A stretch of 64,000 nucleotides of DNA from Castellaniella sp034675905 (GTDB lineage: Bacteria > Pseudomonadota > Gammaproteobacteria > Burkholderiales > Burkholderiaceae_B), in contig NZ_JAUCCV010000010.1 in NCBI RefSeq assembly GCF_034675905.1, forward strand, positions 186,001 to 250,000. Reading direction: 5' to 3'. Of the stretch, positions 33,263 through 42,999 are shown piece by piece. Position numbers and translations under genes: made by a program. Below the pieces are notes generated by a model. It saw only the letters and a list, made by a program, of their open reading frames with translations. It made no database searches and had not been told where the DNA came from. Each line of letters begins with the position of its first letter. The first letter of the stretch is position 1.

Positions 33263-33772
33263 ATGTCTGAAGAAAATCAAACCGAAAACGGCCAGGCCCC
33301 CAGCTTTGGGCTGCAACGCACCTACATCAAAGACCTGTCTCTGGAAATGCCCAATGCGCCGGGCATCTTTCTGGAACAGGAAGGCCCGACCGTCGAGGTC
33401 TCCATCCAGGTCGGCGGCCAGCAACTGGCAGAATCCGTGTTCGAAGCCGTGGTCACGGCCACGGTGACCACCCGCATCGGCGACAAGGTCCTGTACCTGG
33501 TCGAGCTCAGCCAGGCCGGCATCTTCGAAGCCTCCAACATCCCTGCCGATCAGCTCGATCCGCTCCTGGGCATCGTCTGCCCGACCATGCTCTACCCCTA
33601 TCTGCGGGCCAATGTGGCCGACACCATCACGCGCACCTCGCTGCCGCCGCTGCACCTCAGCGAGATGAACTTCCAGGCCTTGTACGAACAACGCGTGGCT
33701 CAGCAACAAGGCGGCGACCAAGCGCAGGGCGAAGACTCCGGTCTGATCCTGCCCCCAGGCGCCCGCAACTAA
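33263..33772 (+). CDS. secB: Protein-export chaperone SecB
   Basis: A 169-residue cytosolic export chaperone that holds preproteins unfolded and delivers them to SecA. It has FGLQRTYIKDLSLEMPNAP near the N-terminus, the acidic VEVSIQVGGQ strand region, LGIVCPTMLYPYLRANVADTITR and LPPLHLSEMNFQALYEQ, all SecB hallmarks. It is slightly longer at the C-terminus (Gln/Gly-rich tail). It lies between grxC and gpsA as in related genomes. Confidence 0.96.
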   Translation: MSEENQTENGQAPSFGLQRTYIKDLSLEMPNAPGIFLEQEGPTVEVSIQVGGQQLAESVFEAVVTATVTTRIGDKVLYLVELSQAGIFEASNIPADQLDPLLGIVCPTMLYPYLRANVADTITRTSLPPLHLSEMNFQALYEQRVAQQQGGDQAQGEDSGLILPPGARN

Positions 33773-33842
33773 GCAGACAGGCCCGGCATCGGCAGCGCAC
33801 CACTTGCCTATCCGGGCCATCGCCTTTCACCAGACCCGCCAT

Positions 33843-34877
33843 ATGTCATCCGTTCGGCTATCCGTCTTGGGCGCCGGCAGTTGGGGCACCGCGCTGGCCG
33901 CACTGGCCAGCCTGCGCAGCGACACCCTGCTGTGGGCCCGCGATACCGAGACAATCCACGCCATCCAGCAGACCCGCCGCAATCCGCGCTATCTGCCGGG
34001 CATCGATTTGCCTGCCGCTCTGGCAGCCACTGATGACTGGTCGGCAGCGCTGGCTCACGTGCTGCAAGGGCCGGACGACGCCACCCGGCTGATCGTGCTG
34101 GGCGTCCCCATGGCGGGGCTGGAGAATCTGTGTCGCCGGCTGGCCAGCGACCTGCCCGCCCAGGTGCGCACCCCTATCCATCTGCTCTGGACCTGCAAGG
34201 GCATCAGCCCCGACACCCAGCAATGGCCGCATCAGATCGTCAGCGCCGCGCTGCCCCACGCCCCCTGGCTGCAAGCCGGCGTCCTGTCCGGCCCTTCGTT
34301 CGCGCGTGAAGTCGCCCGGGGCCTGCCGGTCGCTCTGACCGTCGCCAGCACCCAGGCTCAGACCGGGCAAGCCGCACAAGCCGCCTTTCATGGCACCCAG
34401 GCCCGCATCTACACGACCCGCGACATCATCGGCGTCGAAGTCGGCGGGGCGCTGAAAAACGTCATGGCCATCGCCTGCGGCATCAGCGACGGGCTGCAAC
34501 TGGGCACCAATGCCCGAGCGGCGCTGATCACCCGAGGGCTGGCGGAAATCCAGCGCCTGGGCGTCACGCTGGGCGGGCGCGCGGAAACCTTTACTGGTCT
34601 GACAGGTCTGGGCGATCTGGTGCTGACCGCTACAGGCGATCTGTCGCGCAATCGTCAGGTCGGCATTGCGCTTGGCCAAGGCCAGTCGCTGGATACGATC
34701 CTGGCCAGCGGCATGACCGCCGAAGGCGTGCGCTGCGCCCGCGCGGCGCTGGCCCTGGGAGCGCGCCACGAAATCGAACTGCCCATCACCGAAGCCGTGT
34801 GCCAGGTGTTGTTCGAAGGCCTGCCCCCGCGCCAAGCCGTCGCGGCATTGCTGGCCCGCGAAGCGCGGTCGGAATAA
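33843..34877 (+). CDS. gpsA: Glycerol-3-phosphate dehydrogenase [NAD(P)+]
   Basis: A 344-residue cytoplasmic enzyme that makes sn-glycerol 3-phosphate for phospholipids. The Rossmann motif GAGSWGTA starts at residue 10, with LSGPSFAREVARGLP, the catalytic Lys in EVGGALKNVMAIACGI and FTGLTGLGDLVLTATGDLSRNR. The start at 33843 places the Rossmann motif correctly; an in-frame start at 33804 adds 13 unrelated residues. It ends the rhodanese-grxC-secB set. Confidence 0.95.
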   Translation: MSSVRLSVLGAGSWGTALAALASLRSDTLLWARDTETIHAIQQTRRNPRYLPGIDLPAALAATDDWSAALAHVLQGPDDATRLIVLGVPMAGLENLCRRLASDLPAQVRTPIHLLWTCKGISPDTQQWPHQIVSAALPHAPWLQAGVLSGPSFAREVARGLPVALTVASTQAQTGQAAQAAFHGTQARIYTTRDIIGVEVGGALKNVMAIACGISDGLQLGTNARAALITRGLAEIQRLGVTLGGRAETFTGLTGLGDLVLTATGDLSRNRQVGIALGQGQSLDTILASGMTAEGVRCARAALALGARHEIELPITEAVCQVLFEGLPPRQAVAALLAREARSE

Positions 34878-34897
34878 GCCGGCCCCCTAGAGGACCA

Positions 34898-35368
34898 TCA
34901 CACGCCGCCGGCATAGCCGGATTGCCGCCAGGCCTCGAATACCGTCACCGCGACGGCATTGGACAGGTTCAGGCTACGCTGCTGCGGGCGCATCGGCAGG
35001 CGAATGCGCTGCTCCATGGGAAAAACAGCCAACTGTTCGGCAGACAGGCCGGCGGTTTCCCGGCCAAAGACAAACACATCACCGGGCTGCAACGCCCGTT
35101 CGCCGATCAGCACCGACCCATGCGTCGTCAAGGCGAAGCGGCGGGCAGGATCCCCGCCGATGGCATCCAGCGCCTGCGTCAGGCTGTCATGCACCCGCAT
35201 GTCCGCCCACTCGTGATAGTCCAGCCCCGCCCGGCGCATGCGGGCATCGTCCAGCGGAAACCCCAAAGGGCGCACCAGATGCAGAAAGGTCCCGGCATTG
35301 GCGGTCAGCCGGATGATATTGCCCGTATTGGGCGGAATTTCGGGTTCGACGAGGACGACGTGAAACAT
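34898..35368 (-). CDS. trmL: tRNA (cytidine(34)-2'-O)-methyltransferase
   Basis: A 156-residue SPOUT-class methyltransferase that modifies the wobble base of tRNA-Leu. MFHVVLVEPEIPPNTGNIIRL at the start, PLGFPLDD and the trefoil-knot region LFGRETAGL-like (VFGRETAGLSAEQL) and RIRLPM...SLNLSNAVAV are diagnostic. The start at 35368 fits homologues; an in-frame extension to 35431 is rejected. It converges with gpsA. Confidence 0.93.
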   Translation of the reverse strand: MFHVVLVEPEIPPNTGNIIRLTANAGTFLHLVRPLGFPLDDARMRRAGLDYHEWADMRVHDSLTQALDAIGGDPARRFALTTHGSVLIGERALQPGDVFVFGRETAGLSAEQLAVFPMEQRIRLPMRPQQRSLNLSNAVAVTVFEAWRQSGYAGGV

Positions 35369-35467
35369 GGCGATAGAGGAGATCCGCTGCGCAGCAGGCG
35401 CATATACGGATCCGATTGTAAAACGCGCCACGGCCGCCGCCCGAAAGACCTGCTCGTCCCCTGACCG

Positions 35468-36187
35468 TCACAGCCCGGGGGGAAGCGCGCGGTGCACGGC
35501 GCGGGCGAGAACCCAGCCTTCCACCCGATCAACACCAGCGGCCTTCAGCGCCATAGAGACCGCCTGCATCGTCGCGCCGGTTGTCAGCACGTCGTCCACG
35601 ACGGCGACCCGCGCGCCGGCCAACTGCCCCGCCTGACCGCAGGCATACAGACCGGCCTGGGCGTGCAAGCGGTCGGCGCGTCCCAGCAGCGCTTGTTTCC
35701 TGCCGTCCTGCACACGTTGCACGCCGGTCAGCCGGTACCTCAACCCCAGCCGCAGCGCCAGCAGGCGGGCGACCTCGGCTGGCGGGCTGAAACCCCGCTG
35801 ACGCAGCGCCTGACGCCGTGCAGGCACCGGCACGATCCAATCAGGGCGGTTTGCCGGCACGGCATCACGCACGGCGCGGGCCAGCTGATCGGCCAGCACC
35901 TGAGCCAAAGACACGCGACAACGGACCTTGTAATCCTGGATCAGATCCCGTCCCAGGCCCTGATAGTCAAATGCCGCAATGATCCGCTCATAGGCCGGGA
36001 CTTCGGGCGGGCAATCAGGACACAGGCCCGCCGTCAAAGGATGCACGCATACAGGGCAGCGAGAACGAGCTGGATCCATCGCCAGCGCCCCTGTACAGGC
36101 CTCGCACAGACCCTGCCCCAGCATTCGTCGCCCGCACCCCGGGCATTCAGCCGGTAGCCAGTCGCGCCAGGCTGTGAGATGCCGCAT
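35468..36187 (-). CDS. comF: ComF family phosphoribosyltransferase-like protein
   Basis: A 239-residue protein with an N-terminal zinc-ribbon-like region (CPGCGRRM, CEAC, CPVC, CPDC pairs) and a PRTase domain ending with the PRPP-binding loop VAVVDDVLTTGATM. ComF/GntX proteins aid DNA uptake in competent bacteria and occur widely outside them. AAGG seven bases before the ATG at 36187 decides the start. It diverges from a BioC-like methyltransferase, a pairing reminiscent of the gntX-bio neighbourhood in other proteobacteria. Confidence 0.9.
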   Translation of the reverse strand: MRHLTAWRDWLPAECPGCGRRMLGQGLCEACTGALAMDPARSRCPVCVHPLTAGLCPDCPPEVPAYERIIAAFDYQGLGRDLIQDYKVRCRVSLAQVLADQLARAVRDAVPANRPDWIVPVPARRQALRQRGFSPPAEVARLLALRLGLRYRLTGVQRVQDGRKQALLGRADRLHAQAGLYACGQAGQLAGARVAVVDDVLTTGATMQAVSMALKAAGVDRVEGWVLARAVHRALPPGL

Positions 36188-36263
36188 AATGTCACCTTCC
36201 TTTCCGCCAGTGCGCTCCATCACATCACAGTATCGGGCGCGGCGGCACCGGCCTTGATCCTTT

Positions 36264-37214
36264 ATGCCACAGCTTCCCCGCCTGCCCATCGACCCAGCCG
36301 CCGTATCGCGACAATTCGCCCGGCGCGCGCCTCTGGACGCCCCGCAGTTTCTGTTTGGCGAAATCGCCCAACGCATGCTGCGCCGCCTGAGCTACATCCG
36401 GATCGATCCACACGATATTCTCGACGCCGGCTGCGGGGCGGCGCACGCCCTGGACCCATTGCGCGCCCGCTACCCGAACCTGCATTACATCGGCCAGGAC
36501 AACTGCGCGGCGCTGCTGGATACGGCCCGCGAGCGCTTCCTGAGCAAACCGGGTTTCTGGCACCGCCTGCGCAACAAACCCACACCTCAGCCTGAATTCC
36601 TGCAAACGGACCTGGCCGAATCCGGACTGCCCGGCGAAAGCCTGGACCTGGTGTGGTCGAATCTGGCCTTGCACTGGCACCCGGAACCGCATCTGGTGTT
36701 GCAGGAATGGCGCCGGATCCTGCGCAACGACGCCCTGGCCATGTATTCCAGCCTGGGACCGGGGTCATTGCGCGAGCTGCGCGATGCCGCCGCCGAGGCC
36801 GGTCTGGACACCCAGCCCATGGAATTCGTGGACATGCACGATTTCGGCGATCTGATGCTGCAGGTCGGCTTCGCCGACCCTGTGATGGATCAGGAAATCA
36901 TCACCCTGACTTACAAAACCGCCGACAAGCTGCTGGATGACGTGCACATACTGGGCGGCAACCCCCACACGCAGCGGCGGCCAGGGCTGGCGGGCCGCGC
37001 CTGGCGCGACCGACTGATCCAGGCGCTGGAGCGCCGCCGCCACCAGGACGGCACCATTCATCTCAGTCTGGAAGTCGCCTACGGCCATGCCTGGCGGGCA
37101 GCCGCCCGGCGCGGCGTGATCGGCGAACTGCCCGTCACGGTCTTCAAACGCGCCCAGCCCCTGGAAGACGGCAAGCCGCCGCCCAGGGTCGTGCCGCGCA
37201 AACCGGACGCTTAA
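36264..37214 (+). CDS. SAM-dependent methyltransferase, BioC-like
   Basis: A 316-residue class I methyltransferase. The SAM-binding motif is ILDAGCGAAHALDPLRARYP, followed by YIGQDNCAALL, the acidic motif and LDLVWSNLALHWHPEPHLVLQEWRRIL, which closely follows malonyl-ACP O-methyltransferase BioC (biotin pathway). The C-terminal region (VDMHDFGDLML, HILGGNP) also matches. It is longer than E. coli BioC, with extra N- and C-terminal residues. No other biotin genes are in the window, so the specific role is likely but unproved. The last bases overlap the convergent rimO end by four. Confidence 0.8.
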   Translation: MPQLPRLPIDPAAVSRQFARRAPLDAPQFLFGEIAQRMLRRLSYIRIDPHDILDAGCGAAHALDPLRARYPNLHYIGQDNCAALLDTARERFLSKPGFWHRLRNKPTPQPEFLQTDLAESGLPGESLDLVWSNLALHWHPEPHLVLQEWRRILRNDALAMYSSLGPGSLRELRDAAAEAGLDTQPMEFVDMHDFGDLMLQVGFADPVMDQEIITLTYKTADKLLDDVHILGGNPHTQRRPGLAGRAWRDRLIQALERRRHQDGTIHLSLEVAYGHAWRAAARRGVIGELPVTVFKRAQPLEDGKPPPRVVPRKPDA

Positions 37215-38533
37215 ACCGGCGCCCCGTACAGGTCGTATTCGTCGGCATCTTCGATGCGGACCTGAATCAAGTCGCCAGGGGCGCGGCCCGCGGCATTGCG
37301 CAGCAGCACGCTGCCGTCGATTTCCGGGGCATCGGCCATGGATCGGGCGGTAGCGCCGCCTTGATCATCGACCTCGTCCACCAGCACCGTCAGGGTCTGC
37401 CCGACCTTGGCTGCCAGACGCTGCGTGGAAATCGCCTGCTGATGCGCCATGAAGCGTTCCCAGCGTTCTGCCTTGACCTCGTCGGGCACCGGATCGGCCA
37501 GCTCATTGGCCTTGGCGCCCTCTACCGGGGAATACTGGAAACAGCCGACCCGATCCAGCTGCGCCTCGCTCATCCAGTCCAGCAGGTATTGGAAATCTTC
37601 TTCCGTTTCTCCCGGGAAGCCCACGATGAACGTGGAACGCAGCGTCATGTCCGGACAGGTTTCACGCCACTGGCGGATGCGCGCCAGGGTGCGGTCTTCA
37701 AAGGCAGGGCGCTTCATGGCTTTCAGGATGCGCGGACTGGCGTGCTGGAAGGGAATATCCAGGTACGGCAGGATGCGGCCCTCGGCCATCAGGGGGATCA
37801 GCTCGTCCACGTGAGGGTACGGGTAGACATAGTGCATGCGCACCCAGACGCCGAATTCACCCAGGGCCTGAGCCAGCTCGGTCAGGCGGGTCTTGACCGG
37901 CCGCCCATCCCAGAAGCCCGTGCGGTATTTGACATCCACGCCGTAGGCGCTGGTGTCCTGGGAAATCACCAGCAGTTCCTTGACGCCTGCATCCACCAGG
38001 CGGCGGGCCTCGCCCAGCACATCGCCGATCGGCCGGCTGACCAAGCGCCCGCGCATGGATGGAATGATGCAGAAACTGCAGTTGTGGTTGCAGCCTTCGG
38101 AGATTTTCAGGTAGGCATAGTGGCGCGGCGTCAGGCGGATGCCCTGGGGCGGCACCAGATCCACGTAAGGATCATGCGCGCGGTCATGCGGGGCGGCGTC
38201 GTGTACCGCCCGCACTACTTGTTCATACTGTTGCGGGCCGGTCACCGCCAGCACCGCCGGATGCACGGTGCGGATCATGTCGGCCTCGACGCCCAGGCAG
38301 CCGGTCACGATGACCTTGCCGTTTTCAGCAATGGCCTCGCCGATGGCGTCCAGCGATTCGGCCTTGGCGCTGTCGATGAAGCCGCAGGTATTGACCACCA
38401 CTACGTCCGCGCCATCATAATTGGCGCTGATGGTGTAGCCATCCATACGCAGCTGGGTCAGAATTCGTTCTGAATCGACCAGGGCCTTGGGGCAGCCTAG
38501 GCTGACGAAACCGACACGGGGGGATAGGCTCAT
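37211..38533 (-). CDS. rimO: Ribosomal protein S12 methylthiotransferase RimO
   Basis: A 440-residue radical SAM enzyme that adds a methylthio group to Asp88 of ribosomal protein S12. The UPF0004 domain has C14, C50 and C79; the radical SAM cluster is C148, C152 and C155 (EGCNHNCSFCIIP); a C-terminal TRAM domain ends in DLIQVRIEDADEYDLYGAPV. All six cluster cysteines are present and the length is standard. It diverges from rsmB. Confidence 0.95.
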   Translation of the reverse strand: MSLSPRVGFVSLGCPKALVDSERILTQLRMDGYTISANYDGADVVVVNTCGFIDSAKAESLDAIGEAIAENGKVIVTGCLGVEADMIRTVHPAVLAVTGPQQYEQVVRAVHDAAPHDRAHDPYVDLVPPQGIRLTPRHYAYLKISEGCNHNCSFCIIPSMRGRLVSRPIGDVLGEARRLVDAGVKELLVISQDTSAYGVDVKYRTGFWDGRPVKTRLTELAQALGEFGVWVRMHYVYPYPHVDELIPLMAEGRILPYLDIPFQHASPRILKAMKRPAFEDRTLARIRQWRETCPDMTLRSTFIVGFPGETEEDFQYLLDWMSEAQLDRVGCFQYSPVEGAKANELADPVPDEVKAERWERFMAHQQAISTQRLAAKVGQTLTVLVDEVDDQGGATARSMADAPEIDGSVLLRNAAGRAPGDLIQVRIEDADEYDLYGAPV

Positions 38534-38629
38534 GAAATCCTCGAGGTGCAGAGCAAACCCTTGATTTTAATGAATTGGTGCTACAGTCCCCAAAAATCGC
38601 CTCTGATCTGCAGAATTCAGTCTCCCATC

Positions 38630-40003
38630 GTGCCAGAATCACCACACGCCCCTCTCGCTTCCCCCGACTCACCGCCTCGAACCGGCATCGCCCTGTCGCA
38701 GCAGCTGCTGGCGGCCGCCCAGGCCATACGCGGCGTGCTGACCGGCCAGTCGCTGTCCGAAGCCCTGGATCAAACACCGCCCGCGCTGCGTCCGGCGGCC
38801 CAGGCGCTGTCCTTTCACGCCATGCGCCAACTGGGTTTCGTCCAGACGGCGCGCGCGCTGTTGGCGCCCCGCCGACCGCCCGACCGTCTGACCGAGGCCT
38901 TGCTGCTGCTGGGCCTGAGCCTGCTGGAAGCAAGCTTGCGCCAGGCCGATGGCGCCCCCCTGATTCCCGGCACACCGATCTATACCGAACATACCCTGGT
39001 GCACCAGCTGGTGCAGGCGGCGCAATCCGACCGCCACACGCGCCCTGCAAAAAACCTGATCAATGCGGTCCTGCGCCGTTACGGACGGGAAAGGGCGCTG
39101 CTGCTGCCGCAGATCCTGAGCAAACCGCTGGCCCGCTGGAATCACCCTGACTGGTGGGTCGGCGCCCTGCAGCAAGCCTGGCCGCAGGACTGGGCAGCCA
39201 TCCTGCAGGCTGCCGACCAGCCCCCGCCCATGACGCTGCGAACCAACGTCCGCCAGATATCCCGCGACGAGCTGCTGACACAACTGCGGCAGGCCGGCAT
39301 CATCGCCACGCCGGTCGGATCCGCCGGCCTGATCCTGGACCGCCCGCTGCCCGTGCGCGACATTCCGGGCTTTGCCGACGGCAGATGGTCAGTGCAGGAT
39401 GCCTCCGCCCAGCGGGCAGGCGAACTGCTGCCCCTGCAAGACGGCATGCGGGTGCTGGACGCCTGTGCAGCGCCGGGCGGCAAGACCGCCCACCTGCTGG
39501 AACGCCACACCCTGGCCTTGACTGCGCTGGACAGCGATGAACGCCGCCTGGCGCGGGTTGCCGACAACCTGCAGCGCCTGCGCCTGTCGTCGGACACCGT
39601 GCAGCTACGCTGCGCCGATGCCGCCGCCCCCGCCGACTGGTGGGACGGCCAGCCCTACGACGCCATTCTGGCCGACGTCCCCTGCACGGCATCCGGTGTC
39701 GTGCGCCGCCACCCGGACATCCGCTGGCTGCGCCGCGCCGAAGACGTGACCCGCACCGCTGCGCTGCAAGCCAGCATCGTCGACGCTTTGTGGCCGCTGC
39801 TGAAGCCTGGCGGCCATCTGCTGTATGCCACCTGCTCGATCTTCCCCCAGGAAGGCGAATCCCAGGTCCAGTCCTTCCTGGTTCGTCATGGCAACGCGCA
39901 GCGCCTGCCTGCCCCCGGACAGATTCTGCCGGGCGGAACGGACCACGGCGACGGATTTTTCTATGCCCTGATCCGCAAGCAGACATCCGCCGCCATCGGG
40001 TAG
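38630..40003 (+). CDS. rsmB: 16S rRNA m5C967 methyltransferase RsmB
   Basis: A 457-residue enzyme: an N-terminal NusB-like RNA-binding domain (about 20-150; AEALLLLGLSLLE region, KNLINAVLRRYGRER) and a C-terminal SAM domain. The catalytic parts are DACAAPGGKTAHLLER, DVPCTASGVVRRHPDIRW and YATCSIFPQEGE, with both cysteines of the family. The start is uncertain: GTG 38630, ATG 38570 or GTG 38546 are all in frame and none has a ribosome site. Homology begins near GIALSQQLLAAA, so the shortest is given. It leads a run with DUF4390, NtrY and NtrX. Confidence 0.92.
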   Translation: MPESPHAPLASPDSPPRTGIALSQQLLAAAQAIRGVLTGQSLSEALDQTPPALRPAAQALSFHAMRQLGFVQTARALLAPRRPPDRLTEALLLLGLSLLEASLRQADGAPLIPGTPIYTEHTLVHQLVQAAQSDRHTRPAKNLINAVLRRYGRERALLLPQILSKPLARWNHPDWWVGALQQAWPQDWAAILQAADQPPPMTLRTNVRQISRDELLTQLRQAGIIATPVGSAGLILDRPLPVRDIPGFADGRWSVQDASAQRAGELLPLQDGMRVLDACAAPGGKTAHLLERHTLALTALDSDERRLARVADNLQRLRLSSDTVQLRCADAAAPADWWDGQPYDAILADVPCTASGVVRRHPDIRWLRRAEDVTRTAALQASIVDALWPLLKPGGHLLYATCSIFPQEGESQVQSFLVRHGNAQRLPAPGQILPGGTDHGDGFFYALIRKQTSAAIG

Positions 40004-40104
40004 AAACTGCTCCAGCGACAAGGCGACGCATCACCTGCCGCTTGCGCTCAAACGCAGCGTCATCAACAATACCGCCATTGTCTGCTTCGTCGCCCGGCTC
40101 GTGC

Positions 40105-40671
40105 ATGCTTCGTTTTCTGATCACCCTGAGCTTCTGCCTGCTGAATTTTCTGCCAGCCGCGCATGGCCGTGAAGGTCAGGTCATCCGTATCGATCCCCTG
40201 GTGCAGCAGGGCCAGTTGCTGATCGACGCCGATGTCAATTTCACGCTGGACGGCGACCTGCGCGACGCCGCACAAAAGGGCGTACCCCTGTATTTCACTG
40301 CGGACCTGGAGATCCATCATCCCCGCTGGTGGTGGTTCGATCAGACGATCATTGCTGCGGAACAGACCTGGCGCATCCAATTCAACGCCTTGACCCGGCA
40401 GTGGCGCGTCTCCCTGGACACGCTGTCCCTGCCCGCCACCACCCTGGACGAAGCCCTCGATCTGGTGCGCCACATCCGAGGCTGGCAGGTAGGTTCCGCC
40501 GACCAGTTCCGGCCCGATACCGATTACGAAGGACAGTTGCGACTGCGGCTGGACACCTCACGGCTGGCCCGGCCGTTTCAGGTTGATGCCCTCAACAGCA
40601 ACGCCTGGTCACTGACCACCCCATGGAAAAAATTCACCTTTTCTCTTTCCGACGGCACGCCCCGAAACTGA
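40105..40671 (+). CDS. DUF4390 family exported protein
   Basis: A 188-residue protein with a signal peptide (residues 1-20, LPAAHG) and a beta-rich body. HPRWWWFDQTIIAAEQTWRIQFNALTRQWRV, cited as positions about 72-102, is the conserved part of DUF4390. It is found between rsmB and the NtrY-like kinase in betaproteobacteria and overlaps the kinase start by 49 bases, so it may take part in sensing as a periplasmic accessory. That is inferred from position only. Confidence 0.85.
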   Translation: MLRFLITLSFCLLNFLPAAHGREGQVIRIDPLVQQGQLLIDADVNFTLDGDLRDAAQKGVPLYFTADLEIHHPRWWWFDQTIIAAEQTWRIQFNALTRQWRVSLDTLSLPATTLDEALDLVRHIRGWQVGSADQFRPDTDYEGQLRLRLDTSRLARPFQVDALNSNAWSLTTPWKKFTFSLSDGTPRN

Positions 40672-42989
40672 TCCGCTGGGCGTTGCGCATCACCTTGCTG
40701 GTGGCCGCCGTCAGCGCCATGGCCCTCTTGGGCCTGCTGGTCTGGTCCACAGGCAACGCCTCGCGCTATGCGCAGCAGTACGACCTGCTGTTGCTGCTCA
40801 ACGGCGTGCTGGCTGTGGCCCTGATGTCCTGGGTCGCCATGCTGACCATCCGGCTGATCCGCCAGATCCGGCGGCGCCAGTTCGGCGCCCGGATGACGGC
40901 GCGCTTCACACTGTATTTCACCCTGATCGGCATTCTGCCCGGCGTCGTCATTTACGTGCTGTCGGTGCAATTCATGTCGCGCTCGATCGAATCCTGGTTC
41001 AACGTGCGCGTGGACAGCGCCCTGGAGGCCGGCCTGAACCTGGGCCGCGCCGCCCTGGATGCCCAGCTGACCGAACTGACCGGCCGCGCCCATACCATGG
41101 CGCTGCGCTTGAACACCGCCAGCGACGCCGAAACCGCGCTACTGATCACCTCGCTGCGGGAAAGCAGCAACATCGACGAAGCCATGGTGTTCACCGGCAC
41201 TGGCCGGCTGGTGGCCTTTTCCTCCTCCGCGTTCGGCCAATTGCTGCCCGATCTGCCGCCCAACAGCGTGATGAACCAATTGCGGGTATCGCAGGGCTAT
41301 GCAGCCGCCGAAGCCGACGTGACATCCGGCAGCGGTCCCACCAGTACGGGGCTGCACCTGCGCGTCGTGATCCCGCTGGGATCTTCCGCCGACCGCCTGG
41401 GTTCACCGATGGGCCTGGGCAGCGATACCCGCTGGCTGCAGCTCATCCAGGCGGTACCCGAACGCATCGCCCACAACGCCAGCCAGGTGCAGCAAGGGTT
41501 CCGCGACTACCAGGAATTGGCCCTGTCGCGGCTGGGCCTGCGCAAGCTGTACGGCATCACCCTGACCCTGGCGTTGATCCTGGCGGTATTCGCCGCCGTC
41601 GTCGTCGCCCTGGCGGTGTCGCGCCGGCTGGTGCGGCCCTTGCTGACGCTGGCCTCGGGCACCCAGGCTGTGGGCGTGGGCGATTACCGCCCCCTGCCAG
41701 AGCCCCCGGCCCGCGAAGAGGTTGGCCAGTTGACCCGGTCATTCAACGCCATGACACGTCAACTGGAGGAGGCCCGGCGCATGGTGGACCGCCACCGACG
41801 TCAGCTGGAACAAAGCAATCTGTACCTGGAATCGGTGCTGAGCAACCTGTCATCCGGGGTGCTGGTCTTCGACCATGCGTTCCGCCTGAGTCTGTTCAAT
41901 CAGGGGGCGCAAAGCATCCTGCATCTGGATCTGCGCACCTGTCAGGGACGGCCCCTGGAAACCGTAGAGGGCGCCCTGCCCCTGTCCCAGCTGATCCGTC
42001 AGGCTTTTGCCGCCCACAGCGCAGTTGAATCGACACGCCCTTACTGGCAGCAGCAATTTGAAATCGAATTGCAGCAGGCGCCGGACAATGAACGCAAAAA
42101 ACACGTCATTACACTATTGGCGCGCGGCACCAGCCTGATCATGGATGGCCGCGAAGACGGTTACCTGGTCGTGTTCGACGACATCAGCGAGGTCATTTCG
42201 GCCAGCCGCACGGTCGCCTGGGGCGAAGTCGCCCGCCGCCTGGCGCATGAAATCAAGAACCCGCTGACGCCCATCCAGCTATCCGCCGAACGCCTGGCCA
42301 TGAAACTGGCCGACCGCCTGAATCCCGACGACGCAGCCATGTTGCAGCGGTCCACCCAGACCATCGTCAACCAGGTCACCTCACTCAAGCACATGGTGGA
42401 CGACTTCCGCGAATACGCCCGCACGCCGCCGCCCCAGATGCAGGAGATCGACCTGAACGCGCTGCTGAGCGATGTCCTGGCGCTATACGGCTGGGACTCG
42501 GCGGAACCCGGCGCCGCCCGATCCGGCGTGCGCATCGACGTCCGCCTGGCCGACGACCTTCCGCCGATCCAGGGCGATCCGGCGCAACTGCGTCAGGTGA
42601 TCCACAACCTGCTGGCCAACGCCCGCGATGCCGCCAGCGCCCACGCAGCCCCCGGCACGGCGGAAATCCGCATCCAGACACGGCTGATCGCTCCCGAAGA
42701 CGCGACAGGCCATACCAGCATCCGCCTGACGGTGTCGGACAACGGCCCCGGTTTCGCGCCGGAAGTGCTGCACCGGGTCTTTGAACCCTATGTGACCACC
42801 AAAGCCGCCGGCACCGGCCTGGGGCTGGCCATCGTCAAGAAAATCGTCGAGGAACACGGCGCCCAGGTGGATATCTCCAACCGATCCGAAGGCGGCGCCC
42901 GGCTCTCGATCCTGTTCTCGCTGCAAGCGTCCCGCCCCGTCCGGCTGGACGCCGAAGGTCAGGCACAGGATAATACGCACAACACATAG
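40623..42989 (+). CDS. NtrY-like sensor histidine kinase
   Basis: A 788-residue membrane kinase. Three hydrophobic helices lie in the first about 115 residues, a periplasmic part spans about 120-305, another helix (about 308-335) leads into HAMP, then PAS (SNLYLESVLSNLSSGVLVFD), then the HisKA box with His542 in RLAHEIKNPLTPIQLSAERL. The ATPase domain has NLLANARDA, DNGPGF and GTGLGLAIVKKIV. It is the family of NtrY and, as I recall, Bordetella PlrS. It is followed after ten bases by its response regulator. A nitrogen role is not certain; oxygen/redox sensing has been proposed for relatives. Confidence 0.9.
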   Translation: MEKIHLFSFRRHAPKLIRWALRITLLVAAVSAMALLGLLVWSTGNASRYAQQYDLLLLLNGVLAVALMSWVAMLTIRLIRQIRRRQFGARMTARFTLYFTLIGILPGVVIYVLSVQFMSRSIESWFNVRVDSALEAGLNLGRAALDAQLTELTGRAHTMALRLNTASDAETALLITSLRESSNIDEAMVFTGTGRLVAFSSSAFGQLLPDLPPNSVMNQLRVSQGYAAAEADVTSGSGPTSTGLHLRVVIPLGSSADRLGSPMGLGSDTRWLQLIQAVPERIAHNASQVQQGFRDYQELALSRLGLRKLYGITLTLALILAVFAAVVVALAVSRRLVRPLLTLASGTQAVGVGDYRPLPEPPAREEVGQLTRSFNAMTRQLEEARRMVDRHRRQLEQSNLYLESVLSNLSSGVLVFDHAFRLSLFNQGAQSILHLDLRTCQGRPLETVEGALPLSQLIRQAFAAHSAVESTRPYWQQQFEIELQQAPDNERKKHVITLLARGTSLIMDGREDGYLVVFDDISEVISASRTVAWGEVARRLAHEIKNPLTPIQLSAERLAMKLADRLNPDDAAMLQRSTQTIVNQVTSLKHMVDDFREYARTPPPQMQEIDLNALLSDVLALYGWDSAEPGAARSGVRIDVRLADDLPPIQGDPAQLRQVIHNLLANARDAASAHAAPGTAEIRIQTRLIAPEDATGHTSIRLTVSDNGPGFAPEVLHRVFEPYVTTKAAGTGLGLAIVKKIVEEHGAQVDISNRSEGGARLSILFSLQASRPVRLDAEGQAQDNTHNT

Positions 42990-42999
42990 GTGAGGTGAT